DNA of 64,000 nucleotides from Saprospiraceae bacterium (lineage in GTDB: Bacteria > Bacteroidota > Bacteroidia > Chitinophagales > Saprospiraceae). Where the stretch lies: contig JAHDBJ010000001.1 in assembly GCA_020630435.1 (NCBI GenBank), forward strand, positions 186,001-250,000, in the 5' to 3' direction. Shown one piece after another: positions 1 to 9,158 of the stretch. Under the pieces are notes generated by a model. The model searched no databases and was not told where the DNA came from. It was given only the letters and a program-made list of their open reading frames with translations. The position numbers and the translations under genes were made by a program. The stretch's first letter is position 1, and each line of letters opens with the position of its first letter.

Positions 1-1
1 A

Positions 2-58
2 AAAGTATTGGATGAGTTAATTATTAATCCAGATAAAGAAGCTGTAGATAATCAGTAA
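2..58 (+). CDS. C-terminal tail of a gene truncated by the window edge
   Basis: An open frame runs from the left edge to a TAA at 56-58 and encodes the last 18 residues KVLDELIINPDKEAVDNQ. The composition (acidic, hydrophilic) is that of a plausible protein tail, and it would converge on recJ 14 bp away, which fits the tight packing of this region. Nothing in 18 residues identifies the family. A chance open stretch of this length is possible, so confidence is limited. Confidence 0.4.
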   Translation, partial: KVLDELIINPDKEAVDNQ

Positions 59-72
59 ATAATATTTTAAAA

Positions 73-1773
73 CTATATTTTTGAAGGTTTTATATCTCGG
101 ACATTGAGTTGGAGTGTTGTTTTTCCATTATAATGATTTTCTTCTAACACAAAGCAGAGGTCAATAGGTGATTTTTTAAGAATATCATAGTGATGCCCTA
201 GTCCAAACCCTATTCCTGAAAAGGGAGAGGAGTTTTTATTTCTTACATAAAGTTTGAGGTGCTTATCTTTTAAAACTTTACTATATCCTCCATCGTATAC
301 TTCATTTGTTCTAAATATTGGTCGTCGATTTTTAGGCCCAAATGGGGCAAATTGTTTCAGAATTTTCCAAAATTTAGAGTTTATATCTTTTAAGTAAATA
401 GGAGCTGCAATATACAGTTCAGGTTCTAAAAGTTCGGGAGTGATTTTTTTACTGACTTCCGCTTCAAACTGTTTTCTTAAATCATCAACCTTATCAATAT
501 TCAAGGTCATACCAGCAGCAAAAGCGTGTCCTCCAAAATTTTCCATCAAATGACTACAACTTTTGAGCGATTCATAAATATCAAAATGGGAAATAGAACG
601 AGCAGAGCCTACTGCCTTTCCATTAGATTCGGTTAGTATAATGGTAGGACGGTGAAACGTTTCTACGATTCGTGAAGCGGCAATTCCTAATACTCCTTTA
701 TGCCAGCCCTTTTTAAAAAGAACGATGCTATTTAGTTGTTTCCAGTTAGGGTTTTGATAGATGATTTCTTTCGCTTCTTCTACAATTTGCTTATCTACCA
801 TTTGGCGTTCTTTATTTTGTTTGGATAGAAATTCGGCCATTGTTGTAGCCTCTTCTTTATCTTCAGAAAGTAGAAGTTTGACAGCATCCTTTGCATCACC
901 AAGTCTACCTGCGGCATTGATCATAGGGCCAATACCGAAAACTACATCTCCAATAGATAAGGGACTAGTTTTTCCACTTTTGTCTATTAATGCTTTCAAT
1001 CCTAAGCTTGGAGAGTCATTTAATTTTTGTAATCCCAAAAATGTCAATACTCTATTTTCACCTCTCATTTCAACAATATCACAAGCAATACTCACTAACA
1101 ATAAATCTAGTAAATTTAGTAAAGGTTCATAAGATAAATCATGTTTATCAGTATAGGCTTGGGCAAGTTTAAAAGCAACGCCACAACCGCTAAGTTCTTT
1201 ATAGGGATAGGTACAGTCTTTTCGTTTAGCATCTAAAACAGCAATGGCATCAGGCAAGGTATCATGTGGCATATGGTGATCGCATATAATGAAATCAATA
1301 CCCAATTCCTTTGCTTTATCAACTTTTGTATGCGCTTTGATACCACAATCCATAGCAATGATAAGACTAACACTTGTTGCTTTTGCATATTCTATTCCTT
1401 CAAACGAAACACCATAACCTTCTTTATATCTATCAGGAATATAATAGTCTAGATTGGAATGATGGTGAATCAAAAAAGAATACATTAAACTTACACAAGT
1501 TGTACCATCAACATCATAATCTCCATATAATAATATTCGTTCTTTTTGTTGAATGGCTTTCTCTAGACGTTCTACAGCTACGTCCATATCTTTCATTAAA
1601 AATGGATCATGTAAATGATGGATAGATGGGCGGAAAAAAAGCTTTGCTTGATCGTAGGTTTTTATTCCTCGTTGTACTAGGAGTTGACAGAATATACGAT
1701 GTACACCTAGTACTTTTTGTAATTCGGTCACTTCTTCTTCACTATATGAAATTGGAATCCACTTTTTCTCCAT
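73..1773 (-). CDS. recJ: Single-stranded-DNA-specific exonuclease RecJ
   Basis: A 566-residue RecJ of normal family length. RecJ degrades single-stranded DNA 5' to 3' in recombinational repair (RecFOR pathway), base excision repair and mismatch repair. The DHH-family metal-binding motifs are visible: DYDVDG at residues 85-90, DHH at 165-167, and the C-terminal DHHA1 motif GGHAFAAG near 415, followed by the OB-fold region. The start is ATG at 1773. It lies 28 bp downstream of a small minus-strand gene (1802-2107) and may be its operon partner. No residue expected of the family looks missing. Assignment is secure. Confidence 0.96.
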   Translation of the reverse strand: MEKKWIPISYSEEEVTELQKVLGVHRIFCQLLVQRGIKTYDQAKLFFRPSIHHLHDPFLMKDMDVAVERLEKAIQQKERILLYGDYDVDGTTCVSLMYSFLIHHHSNLDYYIPDRYKEGYGVSFEGIEYAKATSVSLIIAMDCGIKAHTKVDKAKELGIDFIICDHHMPHDTLPDAIAVLDAKRKDCTYPYKELSGCGVAFKLAQAYTDKHDLSYEPLLNLLDLLLVSIACDIVEMRGENRVLTFLGLQKLNDSPSLGLKALIDKSGKTSPLSIGDVVFGIGPMINAAGRLGDAKDAVKLLLSEDKEEATTMAEFLSKQNKERQMVDKQIVEEAKEIIYQNPNWKQLNSIVLFKKGWHKGVLGIAASRIVETFHRPTIILTESNGKAVGSARSISHFDIYESLKSCSHLMENFGGHAFAAGMTLNIDKVDDLRKQFEAEVSKKITPELLEPELYIAAPIYLKDINSKFWKILKQFAPFGPKNRRPIFRTNEVYDGGYSKVLKDKHLKLYVRNKNSSPFSGIGFGLGHHYDILKKSPIDLCFVLEENHYNGKTTLQLNVRDIKPSKI

Positions 1774-1801
1774 ATGTTCTTAATCTATATTTAAAAGATG
1801 T

Positions 1802-2107
1802 TTACTCTTTACTTTCTTTAAGTACTGGTTTTGTAGGTTTAATTGGTTTTGTAGGGATTTTTATATTATCTTTTTTTAATAATCGTTGTACTTCAAACAT
1901 TAGAATAGAATCGGTCTTTAATTCTACGCTTTTAATCAATTCTTCTTCACATTCTCTTTTAGATTGTAATAAATAGTTATCTATTTTTTCTTGTACCATT
2001 GCTTTAATTTTATCGGATTGCTTTTCTAATTTTGGTTTTTTATTTTGAAAAGCGTACAAAAAAAATAGACTAAAAGAAATAAAGAGGAAAGGTTTTTTTA
2101 GATACAT
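1802..2107 (-). CDS. Small hypothetical membrane-anchored protein (101 aa)
   Basis: I do not recognise this gene. The N-terminus has Lys residues followed by a hydrophobic stretch (about residues 6-20), like a signal anchor without a lipobox. It is followed by a highly charged, probably helical region (residues 24-80) and a C-terminal tail with the repeated unit PTKP. The layout suggests a short inner-membrane-anchored coiled-coil protein. It sits between a histidine kinase gene (starting 82 bp upstream) and recJ, all on the minus strand. Its reading frame and A-rich codon use resemble its neighbours, so it is likely a real gene, but no function can be given. Confidence 0.65.
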   Translation of the reverse strand: MYLKKPFLFISFSLFFLYAFQNKKPKLEKQSDKIKAMVQEKIDNYLLQSKRECEEELIKSVELKTDSILMFEVQRLLKKDNIKIPTKPIKPTKPVLKESKE

Positions 2108-2188
2108 AACAAATATAATGTAAAATTATTGAAAATAACGGATTTTAGTGTAAGATAGTTTGATTTAGAAATTTATACAACTTGGAAA

Positions 2189-3445
2189 TTAGAAGCGAAT
2201 AGTTATAAGAGTGCCTTGTTCTTTTTCACTAGTGAGCTTAATCTTCCAATTGTGTGCGTCACAGATATTTTTTACATAATATAACCCTAAGCCAAACCCT
2301 TTAACATTATGTACATTACCAGTTGGAATACGGTAAAACTTATTAAATATTTTTGCTTGATGCTCTTTAGGAATTCCGATACCTTTATCTGCAATTTCTA
2401 GTAAAATTTTATTGTTTTCAATTTTTGTATTAACCGTTATTTCTGGTTTTTCTTTAGAATATTTAATAGCATTATCTAGTAGATTATGGAGAATATTAGT
2501 CAAGTGTACTTTATCGGCTTTTATAGGCAGGGATTGAGATATAAGAGAAGTATATAATTGTCCTTTTTTTTCATTGATTTTTATTTCATTACTTTTCAAA
2601 ACTGATGCTAATATTTCATTTAAATCTAGAGGTTCGATTTTAAGTTTTAGATTGTCTTTATCCAAGGCTGCAATTTGTAAAACTTTTTCAACTTGCATAT
2701 TAAGCCGATTGTTTTGCTCTTTAATAATATTAGCATATTTGCTTAGACGTTCGTTTTGTTGAATATCAGGGTGATTAATGAAAACATCTGCAGATACATT
2801 TATTGTAGAAATAGGAGTTTTAAATTCATGTGTCATATTATTGATAAAATCTTTCTGCATATCGGATAATCGTTTTTGTCGTAAGATGATATACATTGAG
2901 TAAAAGAAAAAGATTATAGTAAGAAACAAAATCAAAGTAAAAATTATAGAACGTTCCATTTTACTTAAGATAAAGCTAGAACGTTTTGGGAATTTAACTC
3001 CGAAATAATAAGTGAATTTATCGTACTTAGGCAAACGACTAATATGCTCATTCTTTTCTCTATCATCGACACTACAATAGCTTCCATAAACCATCTCATC
3101 ACTAGAACAATCGAATATCCCATATTCAAAATCTTCATTTAAGGCTTTGGACTGAAACTCTCGTTGTAAAAAGTACTCGAGATTATGAGCATCTATGGTA
3201 TTATTGATGTTAACAACATAATAGTTGGAAGATGCTTTTTTTACGAGGTCGATTGTAGGAATTTGAAAACTATCAATAACGGCTAGATTTTCGGCAACTC
3301 TCTGTAAAGCAATATCAACAGTTCGATCAAATTCTTTCTCTTTGAAGTCCCATGTTTCATAGAACCAATAAGATTGTATTGCAATGATTCCAAGGATAAC
3401 CAGAGCACCGAATATAACCAATCGTCTTATTTCGTTTTTATTCAA
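2189..3445 (-). CDS. Membrane-bound sensor histidine kinase (orphan)
   Basis: A 418-residue two-component sensor. One transmembrane segment (residues 9-28) precedes an extracytoplasmic sensor region of about 135 residues, and a second segment (167-188) leads to a HisKA domain with the phosphoacceptor His206 in HEFKTP. The ATPase domain shows N box NLLDNAIKYS (321-330), G1 DKGIGIP, F box FNKFYR and G2 GFGLGL. The only possible start is TTG at 3445, because an in-frame stop lies two codons upstream and there is no ATG before the first membrane segment. No response regulator is adjacent, so its partner is elsewhere. The sensor domain is too divergent to name a ligand. Confidence 0.93.
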   Translation of the reverse strand: MNKNEIRRLVIFGALVILGIIAIQSYWFYETWDFKEKEFDRTVDIALQRVAENLAVIDSFQIPTIDLVKKASSNYYVVNINNTIDAHNLEYFLQREFQSKALNEDFEYGIFDCSSDEMVYGSYCSVDDREKNEHISRLPKYDKFTYYFGVKFPKRSSFILSKMERSIIFTLILFLTIIFFFYSMYIILRQKRLSDMQKDFINNMTHEFKTPISTINVSADVFINHPDIQQNERLSKYANIIKEQNNRLNMQVEKVLQIAALDKDNLKLKIEPLDLNEILASVLKSNEIKINEKKGQLYTSLISQSLPIKADKVHLTNILHNLLDNAIKYSKEKPEITVNTKIENNKILLEIADKGIGIPKEHQAKIFNKFYRIPTGNVHNVKGFGLGLYYVKNICDAHNWKIKLTSEKEQGTLITIRF

Positions 3446-3670
3446 ATACTATTTTTATAATAAATGTACGTTTATTTAGAATTATTAGTTGCTTTGGTAA
3501 AGAAGAAAAAATAGCCTTTCGATTTAAGGAGTGTCTTTTATCACAGCCTTGTTAATATACTATTGTCTAGTGTAAGGATAAAATACTTTCTTCAATTTTG
3601 AAATTTTGTTATTTCAACTTTACTTATTAACAAGCATTAACAAGAGGTGTTCAGCGGTTATCTTTAAAAA

Positions 3671-3701
3671 AAGCTCGCTATTATTAGGTGATAGCGAGCT
3701 T
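3671..3701 (-). terminator. Rho-independent terminator downstream of hemD
   Basis: A perfect 11-bp inverted repeat (AAGCTCGCTAT at 3671-3681, its complement at 3691-3701) with a 9-nt loop. Read on the minus strand it is followed by a run of T residues (complement of 3665-3672). It lies 28 bp after the hemD stop codon. Confidence 0.85.
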
Positions 3702-3728
3702 TCAAGATTAAATATAAACTAGTGAAAA

Positions 3729-4505
3729 TTAATCGTCTTTATTCGAATCTAAAAGATAGTTTTCTAATGCCATAGTCATCGAAGGAACATCAGGCATTGG
3801 TGCTGCAATATTGACGGTTAGATTTCGATCTAAAACTGCCTTTTTAGTGCTATTCCCAAATACCGCTATACGTGTTTCGTTTTGTTTGAAATCTGGAAAA
3901 TTTTCGTACAATGAATCGATTCCCAAAGGGCTAAAAAATACTAAGACATCATAAGTAACATCGCTTAGATCGGATAGATCACTACATAATGTTTTGTACA
4001 TCATGGCTTCTTGCCAATTAAATCCTTTTTCAGTAAGAAAATTGGAAACATCTTTCTTACCAAGATTTGAACAAGGCATTAAAAACCGTTCTGTTTCCTT
4101 GTACTTCATCAGCGAAGGTTCTAAATCCTCTATTTTTCGCTTGCCATAAAAAACTTTTCGTTTTCTATAGACAATAAATTTTTGTAGATAATCTGCAATA
4201 GCTTTAGACATACAAAAATACCTAGTATCCTGTGACATCTTGATGCGCATTGCATTCGTTAACCTAAAAAAATGGTTAATCGATTGTCGACTTGTAAAAA
4301 TTATAGCAGAATATTCTTCTGGTTGAATTTTAGATTTTCTAAATTCCTTTAACTCAACTGGCTCAACGTGAATAAATTGTCGGAAATCTATCTTAATACC
4401 ATATTTCTTTGCTAGATCAAAATAGGGTGAGCGTGTTGGTTTAGGTTGGGAAATTAATATGGATTCGACTTTTTTTAATTTCTTAACTTGACCGTTAGAT
4501 CCCAT
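3729..4505 (-). CDS. hemD: Uroporphyrinogen-III synthase
   Basis: A 258-residue HemD, which cyclises hydroxymethylbilane to uroporphyrinogen III in tetrapyrrole (haem) synthesis. The two-lobed family layout is visible: the N-terminal lobe with PTRSPYFDLAKKYG (about 20-33) and IIFTSRQSINHFF (about 67-79), and the second lobe with VLVFFSPLGIDSLYENF and a conserved FGNSTKKAV segment near 215. These features match the divergent Bacteroidota form. The neighbouring DUF4271 membrane gene starts upstream on the same strand with a 35-bp gap, an arrangement usual in this phylum. The start is ATG at 4505. The gene is followed by a strong terminator at 3671-3701. Confidence 0.9.
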   Translation of the reverse strand: MGSNGQVKKLKKVESILISQPKPTRSPYFDLAKKYGIKIDFRQFIHVEPVELKEFRKSKIQPEEYSAIIFTSRQSINHFFRLTNAMRIKMSQDTRYFCMSKAIADYLQKFIVYRKRKVFYGKRKIEDLEPSLMKYKETERFLMPCSNLGKKDVSNFLTEKGFNWQEAMMYKTLCSDLSDLSDVTYDVLVFFSPLGIDSLYENFPDFKQNETRIAVFGNSTKKAVLDRNLTVNIAAPMPDVPSMTMALENYLLDSNKDD

Positions 4506-4540
4506 TCAATTATACTTTTATTTAAAAAACATATATCATT

Positions 4541-5491
4541 TTATTGATTAAATAATATAAGTTTAAGCAATAAAATGATAGGTGCAATTTCTATCGTGCA
4601 AAGGTACATAAAAAAATGGAATTTATTAGAAACTAAAAATTTACTACCAATAATAAGTCCTCTAAAAGTTCTAAAAATATAGATTATAAAAAGTATCAAG
4701 AGCACTAAATAAATAAAATATTTCACAAGTCCTGACGAGACGAATGTTATTAGAATAACGAATGGAAGTAGAATTAAACCTGTCACTTGATTAAAAATTC
4801 CAATTGTGAAGATATAAGATTGTACGCTTTTATATATTGGAAAGATAAAACCTATCAGTTGTAAGACCAAGTGTTTCAACACGATAAGTCCTCCTACGGC
4901 TCCGATACAATACCAAATCCAATAGGAAGGTAGTTTTGCTTCTTCACTTGGACTGTAGTAATTAATTAGTAGATAGGTTAGAATTCCTACTGTAAATATA
5001 AATATGGAGTATACTGTAAAATAGGGTATTAACATTGTGCTATTCCATTCTCGTAATAAATGATTAGAAATATTTTCATTAAAAAATGCTTTAAAAATTT
5101 TTCCTAAATATTGTCTAAAAAGAGTAGCAATTATTGCTAGATAGACTAATAAACCAATTAAAATCCAAAAAATATAGCTTACCGAAACCTTTTGAGCAAT
5201 ATCTGGTTTAGCGATAGGTTTTACTTTAATCTTTGGAAGAGAGGGACTAGTTGTCGTTACATTATTTATACTTTCAATAGTTCTTACTTGACTATCGTAT
5301 ACTTCAAAAGGATTATCCGATATAGTTTGGAAGATAGGCTGATTAGAAGTTTCATCTTTGGTAATTAATATTTTATCCTTATCCAGCCGATGTAGTATAT
5401 CAAAAGGATTAATCGTTTCTCCTTGAGCAAAACTACTAAGCGTGATACTCAAACAACAAAAACATAATATATAGTTAACTACAAATTTCAT
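4541..5491 (-). CDS. DUF4271 multi-pass membrane protein
   Basis: A 316-residue protein with a signal peptide (1-23, ending at FAQ), a periplasmic stretch of about 80 polar residues containing NPFDI, and then about six transmembrane segments from residue 105 to the end. The membrane part matches my knowledge of DUF4271, a Bacteroidota family found next to hemD; its function is not known. The order DUF4271-hemD on one strand suggests co-transcription, with the terminator behind hemD closing the unit. It begins 15 bp after the crcB stop, so the transcription unit may extend upstream to the glycosyl-1-phosphate transferase. Family call is fairly sure, role unknown. Confidence 0.8.
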   Translation of the reverse strand: MKFVVNYILCFCCLSITLSSFAQGETINPFDILHRLDKDKILITKDETSNQPIFQTISDNPFEVYDSQVRTIESINNVTTTSPSLPKIKVKPIAKPDIAQKVSVSYIFWILIGLLVYLAIIATLFRQYLGKIFKAFFNENISNHLLREWNSTMLIPYFTVYSIFIFTVGILTYLLINYYSPSEEAKLPSYWIWYCIGAVGGLIVLKHLVLQLIGFIFPIYKSVQSYIFTIGIFNQVTGLILLPFVILITFVSSGLVKYFIYLVLLILFIIYIFRTFRGLIIGSKFLVSNKFHFFMYLCTIEIAPIILLLKLILFNQ

Positions 5492-5506
5492 TTTCTTAAA
5501 ATCTGT

Positions 5507-5866
5507 TTATCCTATTATTTTCATTCCAGTATAAATGGCAATAAGACATATTAATAAACTCAGTAAAATATTAGTAAAAGCGTAAAGTATATTACCCTGT
5601 TGAAATAATTGGAATGTCTCATTTGTAAAGGTTGAAAAAGTACTAAATCCGCCACAAAATCCTGTCATCAATCCAAGTTTATATGATTCATCCCATTCAT
5701 TTTTTAATGTATAAGCAACGAGCATTCCTAATATTATACAACTAATTATATTGGCTATTAAAGTTGCTAATGGAAAATTTAACTGTTGAGTTTTAAGTAT
5801 CTGAGCAATTCCATATCTACAAATACTTCCTAGCCCACCGCCTAAAAAAACATATAAGAACCCCAT
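5507..5866 (-). CDS. crcB: Fluoride efflux channel CrcB/Fluc
   Basis: About 119 residues with four transmembrane helices, the normal size of a Fluc subunit that works as an antiparallel dimer to expel fluoride. Family motifs are present: GGxGSxCRYG near the N-terminus, an Asn in the second helix (LIANIISC), and GFCGGFSTFSTFTNE (about 72-86) with the Phe/Thr residues that line the pore. I choose ATG at 5866, which overlaps the stop of the upstream gene as TGATG and implies translational coupling; a TTG one codon earlier is also open. No fluoride riboswitch would be expected directly in front of it, because it sits inside an operon. Confidence 0.93.
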   Translation of the reverse strand: MGFLYVFLGGGLGSICRYGIAQILKTQQLNFPLATLIANIISCIILGMLVAYTLKNEWDESYKLGLMTGFCGGFSTFSTFTNETFQLFQQGNILYAFTNILLSLLICLIAIYTGMKIIG

Positions 5867-6918
5867 CAAGAAGCTGTTTTTTTAGTAACAGAAAGGTATA
5901 AACTACCCGATAAAAAGCTAGCTAATACAAGTAGTAATATTAGGAGATTAAGTGTTCCCATATTTTGGAGTAGATATACTAATACAATAAATATAGCATT
6001 GACAATAACCAAGATAGCAGTTGCTTGCATATGTGTGAGTCCCGTATCAATTAATAGGTGATGTATATGGGTTCTATCAGGGTAGAAGGGTGACTTTCCA
6101 TTTAATACCCTGGTTGTAAAAACCCTTAAGGTATCGAATAGTGGTAATATTAGAATACCTATTGTAACAGCTGGTACAGATGCAATGGCGTAAGGGTTAT
6201 TATTCAACAGTACTTCTTTGTTATACTCTATAAAGCTAATTGCTAAAATAGCACAGATTAAACCGAGTAATAATGCACCTGTGTCCCCCATAAATATTTT
6301 TGCAGGAGTGACATTATATTTTAAAAATGCAAGTGTTGCACCTATTAAGGAGAATGAAACAATTGCCAAATCAATTCGATCTACTAGAAAAAACCAAACG
6401 CCTAAAGTGAAAGAGATTAGTATTGCTATACTACCAGATAGACCATTGATACCATCAATTAAATTGAAAGCATTGATAATTACCAAAATAGTAAAAACAG
6501 AAAGCGGTATACTTATAAATTCAGGAATATCATAGATTCCAAAAACACCATGTAAACTAGTTAATTCAACATTTGCTTTATAGACTAGAATGAATGCTGC
6601 AGCGATTTGTCCAACCATTTTTTTATAAGGAGATATTGGATCAATATCGTCTTTGGCTCCTATAAAAAAGATAATGATGAAGGCACATAATATATATTGT
6701 AATTCACTAAAGACAGTGAAAGGTGTCCATAGCATTATGGAAAAGATAACACCCGCAAAAATGCCGATACCTCCTAAAGAGGGGGTAGCAACTTTATGAG
6801 AGCGTCTTTCACCTGGTTCATCAACAAGGTGCTTAATCTTGGCTATATGGATAATAGAGGGTATAGCGAAGTAAGTCAATGTAAAAGCAGTAATAAATGC
6901 TAGTATTATATCGTACAT
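5866..6918 (-). CDS. Undecaprenyl-phosphate glycosyl-1-phosphate transferase (WecA/TagO/MraY family)
   Basis: A 350-residue polytopic membrane protein with about ten hydrophobic helices. It carries the family signatures: DDxxxxSPYKK near residues 90-100, FNLIDGINGLSG (about 151-162), KIFMGDTGALLLG (about 207-219) and the HIHHLL motif near 288. These enzymes transfer a sugar-1-phosphate from a UDP-sugar to undecaprenyl phosphate on the cytoplasmic face. The short length and DGINGLSG motif place it in the WecA-like branch that starts O-antigen or other surface glycans rather than in MraY proper; the sugar cannot be told from sequence. It is coupled to crcB by a 1-nt overlap, a pairing with no obvious functional logic. 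Confidence 0.88.
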   Translation of the reverse strand: MYDIILAFITAFTLTYFAIPSIIHIAKIKHLVDEPGERRSHKVATPSLGGIGIFAGVIFSIMLWTPFTVFSELQYILCAFIIIFFIGAKDDIDPISPYKKMVGQIAAAFILVYKANVELTSLHGVFGIYDIPEFISIPLSVFTILVIINAFNLIDGINGLSGSIAILISFTLGVWFFLVDRIDLAIVSFSLIGATLAFLKYNVTPAKIFMGDTGALLLGLICAILAISFIEYNKEVLLNNNPYAIASVPAVTIGILILPLFDTLRVFTTRVLNGKSPFYPDRTHIHHLLIDTGLTHMQATAILVIVNAIFIVLVYLLQNMGTLNLLILLLVLASFLSGSLYLSVTKKTAS

Positions 6919-7050
6919 CTAGGAACTAAGCGTGAGTTAAACTTTTCTTCTGAATTACCAACCAAAATTGTGCCTTTGAATTGCTACTCAAAAATATAAA
7001 AAAAAATTGGATTCTCGGTATTTGATACAGTATATGAAAACTATATGACT

Positions 7051-8601
7051 TTATAGAAATAATTTCTTCATATTAATTCTATCGGACATAATTTGTTCTA
7101 CTTTTTCTATTGGGACTCTAATCTGTTCTAAGGAATCTCTTTCTCTAATTGTAACGGTATTATCTTCAAGTGTTGTTCCATCAACTGTAACACAGTATGG
7201 TGTACCAATCGCATCTTGTCTTCTATATCTTCGACCTATACCATCTTTTTCATCATATTGACAATTAAATGAGAAGCGAAGATCTTCAAAAATGGCTCTT
7301 GCCTTTTTAGTAAGCGCATCTTCTTTTTTTACTAAAGGAAGAACAGCACATTTAACTGGGGCTATTGCAGGATTTAATTTTAAAACGGTTCTAGTAGAAT
7401 CATTTCCTTTAGCATCTGGCACAATTTCTTCTTCATAGGCATTGCTCAGAGTCGCAAGGAACATTCTATCACATCCAATAGAAGTCTCCACAACATAAGG
7501 TACGTAATTCTCGCCTAAGACTGGATCAAAGTACTGTAGCTTTTTACCAGATAATTCTTGGTGGCTACTCAAATCAAAATCTGTTCTAGAATGGATACCT
7601 TCTAGTTCTTTAAAACCAAAAGGAAAATTGAATTGAATATCGACAGCCGCATTAGCATAATGCGCTAGGTTCTCATGCTTATGAAAACGTAATTTTTCTT
7701 CTGGTGTACCAATTGCTTTATGCCATTTTAAACGAGTATCTTTCCAGTATTCATACCATTTCATCTCTTCTCCTGGTGCTACGAAAAATTGCATTTCCAT
7801 CTGCTCAAATTCTCGCATTCTGAAAATAAACTGTCTCGCAACGATCTCATTTCTGAATGCTTTTCCAATTTGAGCAATACCAAAAGGAATTTTTTGACGA
7901 GTCGTCTTTTGCACATTTAGGAAATTCACAAAAATCCCTTGTGCTGTTTCTGGACGAAGATATAACTTGCCCTCCTCTCCTGCTACATTCCCAAGTTGTG
8001 TTGAAAACATCAAGTTAAATTGCCGAACATCCGTCCAATTTCTAGAGCCGCTTACAGGACAAGCAATTTGAAGCTCTTCGATGATTCCTTTTAAAGTAAC
8101 CATATCATTGTTACTCATGGCACTAGCGAGTTGGCTTCCTATATCTGCATGATTAGCAATGTATTTTGCTACTCTTGGGTTTTCAGCTCTATATTTTACT
8201 TCATCAAAGCTATCGCCAAAACGTTTATGAGCTTTTTTAATTTCCTTATTAATTTTAACTTCTATCTTCTCCATATATTCCTCAATCAATACATCTGCTC
8301 GATAGCGTTTTTTTGAATCTTTATTATCTATCAAAGGATCGTTAAAAGCATCAACGTGTCCTGATGCTTTCCAAGTTTTGGGATGCATAAATATAGCAGC
8401 ATCAATACCGACAATATTTTCGTGCATTTGCACCATTGACTGCCACCAGTATTGTTTGATGTTATTTTTTAATTCAACACCATAAGGACCATAATCGTAA
8501 ACAGCGCTTAAACCATCATATATTTCACTTGATTGAAATATAAAACCATACTCCTTACAATGAGCTACTATTTTCTTAAATTGATCATTTTGAATAGCCA
8601 T
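7051..8601 (-). CDS. glyQS: Glycine--tRNA ligase (single-chain, dimeric type)
   Basis: A 516-residue class II aminoacyl-tRNA synthetase of the eukaryote-like alpha2 glycyl type, which charges tRNA-Gly. Visible features are the N-terminal SSEIYDGLSAVYDYGPYG segment (about 19-36), motif 2 with FRNEIVARQFIFRMREFEQMEM near 250, the ETSIGCDR motif 3 region near 378, and a C-terminal anticodon-binding domain with YCVTVDG and TVTIRERDS. The length is slightly above bacterial relatives because of an insertion at about 90-175. The start is ATG at 8601. A TAnnTTTG box lies about 100 bp upstream. Assignment is secure. Confidence 0.97.
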   Translation of the reverse strand: MAIQNDQFKKIVAHCKEYGFIFQSSEIYDGLSAVYDYGPYGVELKNNIKQYWWQSMVQMHENIVGIDAAIFMHPKTWKASGHVDAFNDPLIDNKDSKKRYRADVLIEEYMEKIEVKINKEIKKAHKRFGDSFDEVKYRAENPRVAKYIANHADIGSQLASAMSNNDMVTLKGIIEELQIACPVSGSRNWTDVRQFNLMFSTQLGNVAGEEGKLYLRPETAQGIFVNFLNVQKTTRQKIPFGIAQIGKAFRNEIVARQFIFRMREFEQMEMQFFVAPGEEMKWYEYWKDTRLKWHKAIGTPEEKLRFHKHENLAHYANAAVDIQFNFPFGFKELEGIHSRTDFDLSSHQELSGKKLQYFDPVLGENYVPYVVETSIGCDRMFLATLSNAYEEEIVPDAKGNDSTRTVLKLNPAIAPVKCAVLPLVKKEDALTKKARAIFEDLRFSFNCQYDEKDGIGRRYRRQDAIGTPYCVTVDGTTLEDNTVTIRERDSLEQIRVPIEKVEQIMSDRINMKKLFL

Positions 8602-8701
8602 AAAGCCTAGATTATAAACTGATTATTGAAAATAAGAATCATTTTATGTTTTTATTTCATATATCGAACAATTCTATTTCCAATTAATTTTGAAAAGAAA
8701 G

Positions 8702-8709
8702 CAAAGGTA
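8702..8709 (-). promoter_or_regulatory. Candidate -7 promoter box for glycyl-tRNA synthetase
   Basis: On the minus strand the sequence reads TACCTTTG, a perfect match to the Bacteroidota -7 consensus TAnnTTTG, about 100 bp before the start codon at 8601. No convincing -33 TTTG lies at the usual distance, so this is a motif match only. Confidence 0.4.
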
Positions 8710-9158
8710 ATTCTTTTTGTAAAAAGAAGTAGGCTAAAGAGCAAAATTAATAAAGGGAAATAGCTCTACTTATTTGAGAGGAATAAGAAGAGGACATTTG
8801 GCGGTATAATTAATATATTTTGCGAATTAAAAAATAGAAAAACAATTAGGAAAAATATTGTTTTATTAAACAACATAATATTTAAATTAATATTTTGATA
8901 AAAAAAATATATTTTCCATAAAAATTTGCAAGTGAAAATCGTCACATTTTTAAAAAATCAAAAAGACTAGCATTGAAAACTAGACTAGATGTTTACGATA
9001 AAGTATAAAAAGAGTTAGACTAGAAATATCATTTTTTTGAATCTATAGAGGAGCAATGCTGTCACAGTAATCAATAAATTGCTTTTTTTAAAATAAAAAT
9101 TAAACGTACATTATTTAGAGGGCAAAATATGGGGTAATTCTAATAAATCAAAATATGT
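8710..9158. other. AT-rich intergenic region between divergent genes
   Basis: About 450 bp with no convincing open reading frame, RNA gene or strong hairpin. It contains several A/T runs (around 8880-8930) and must hold the promoter of the plus-strand gene starting at 9159, but I could not pin down a -7 box for it. Confidence 0.5.

Noticed and set aside
761-1976. Plus-strand open frames opposite recJ and the small gene beside it
   Set aside because: They lie entirely antisense to recJ with conserved motifs, have low-complexity translations and no family features; they are shadow frames.
5507-6918. Fluoride riboswitch in front of crcB
   Set aside because: crcB overlaps the upstream transferase gene by 1 nt, so there is no leader before it, and no crcB-motif structure was seen before the operon start.
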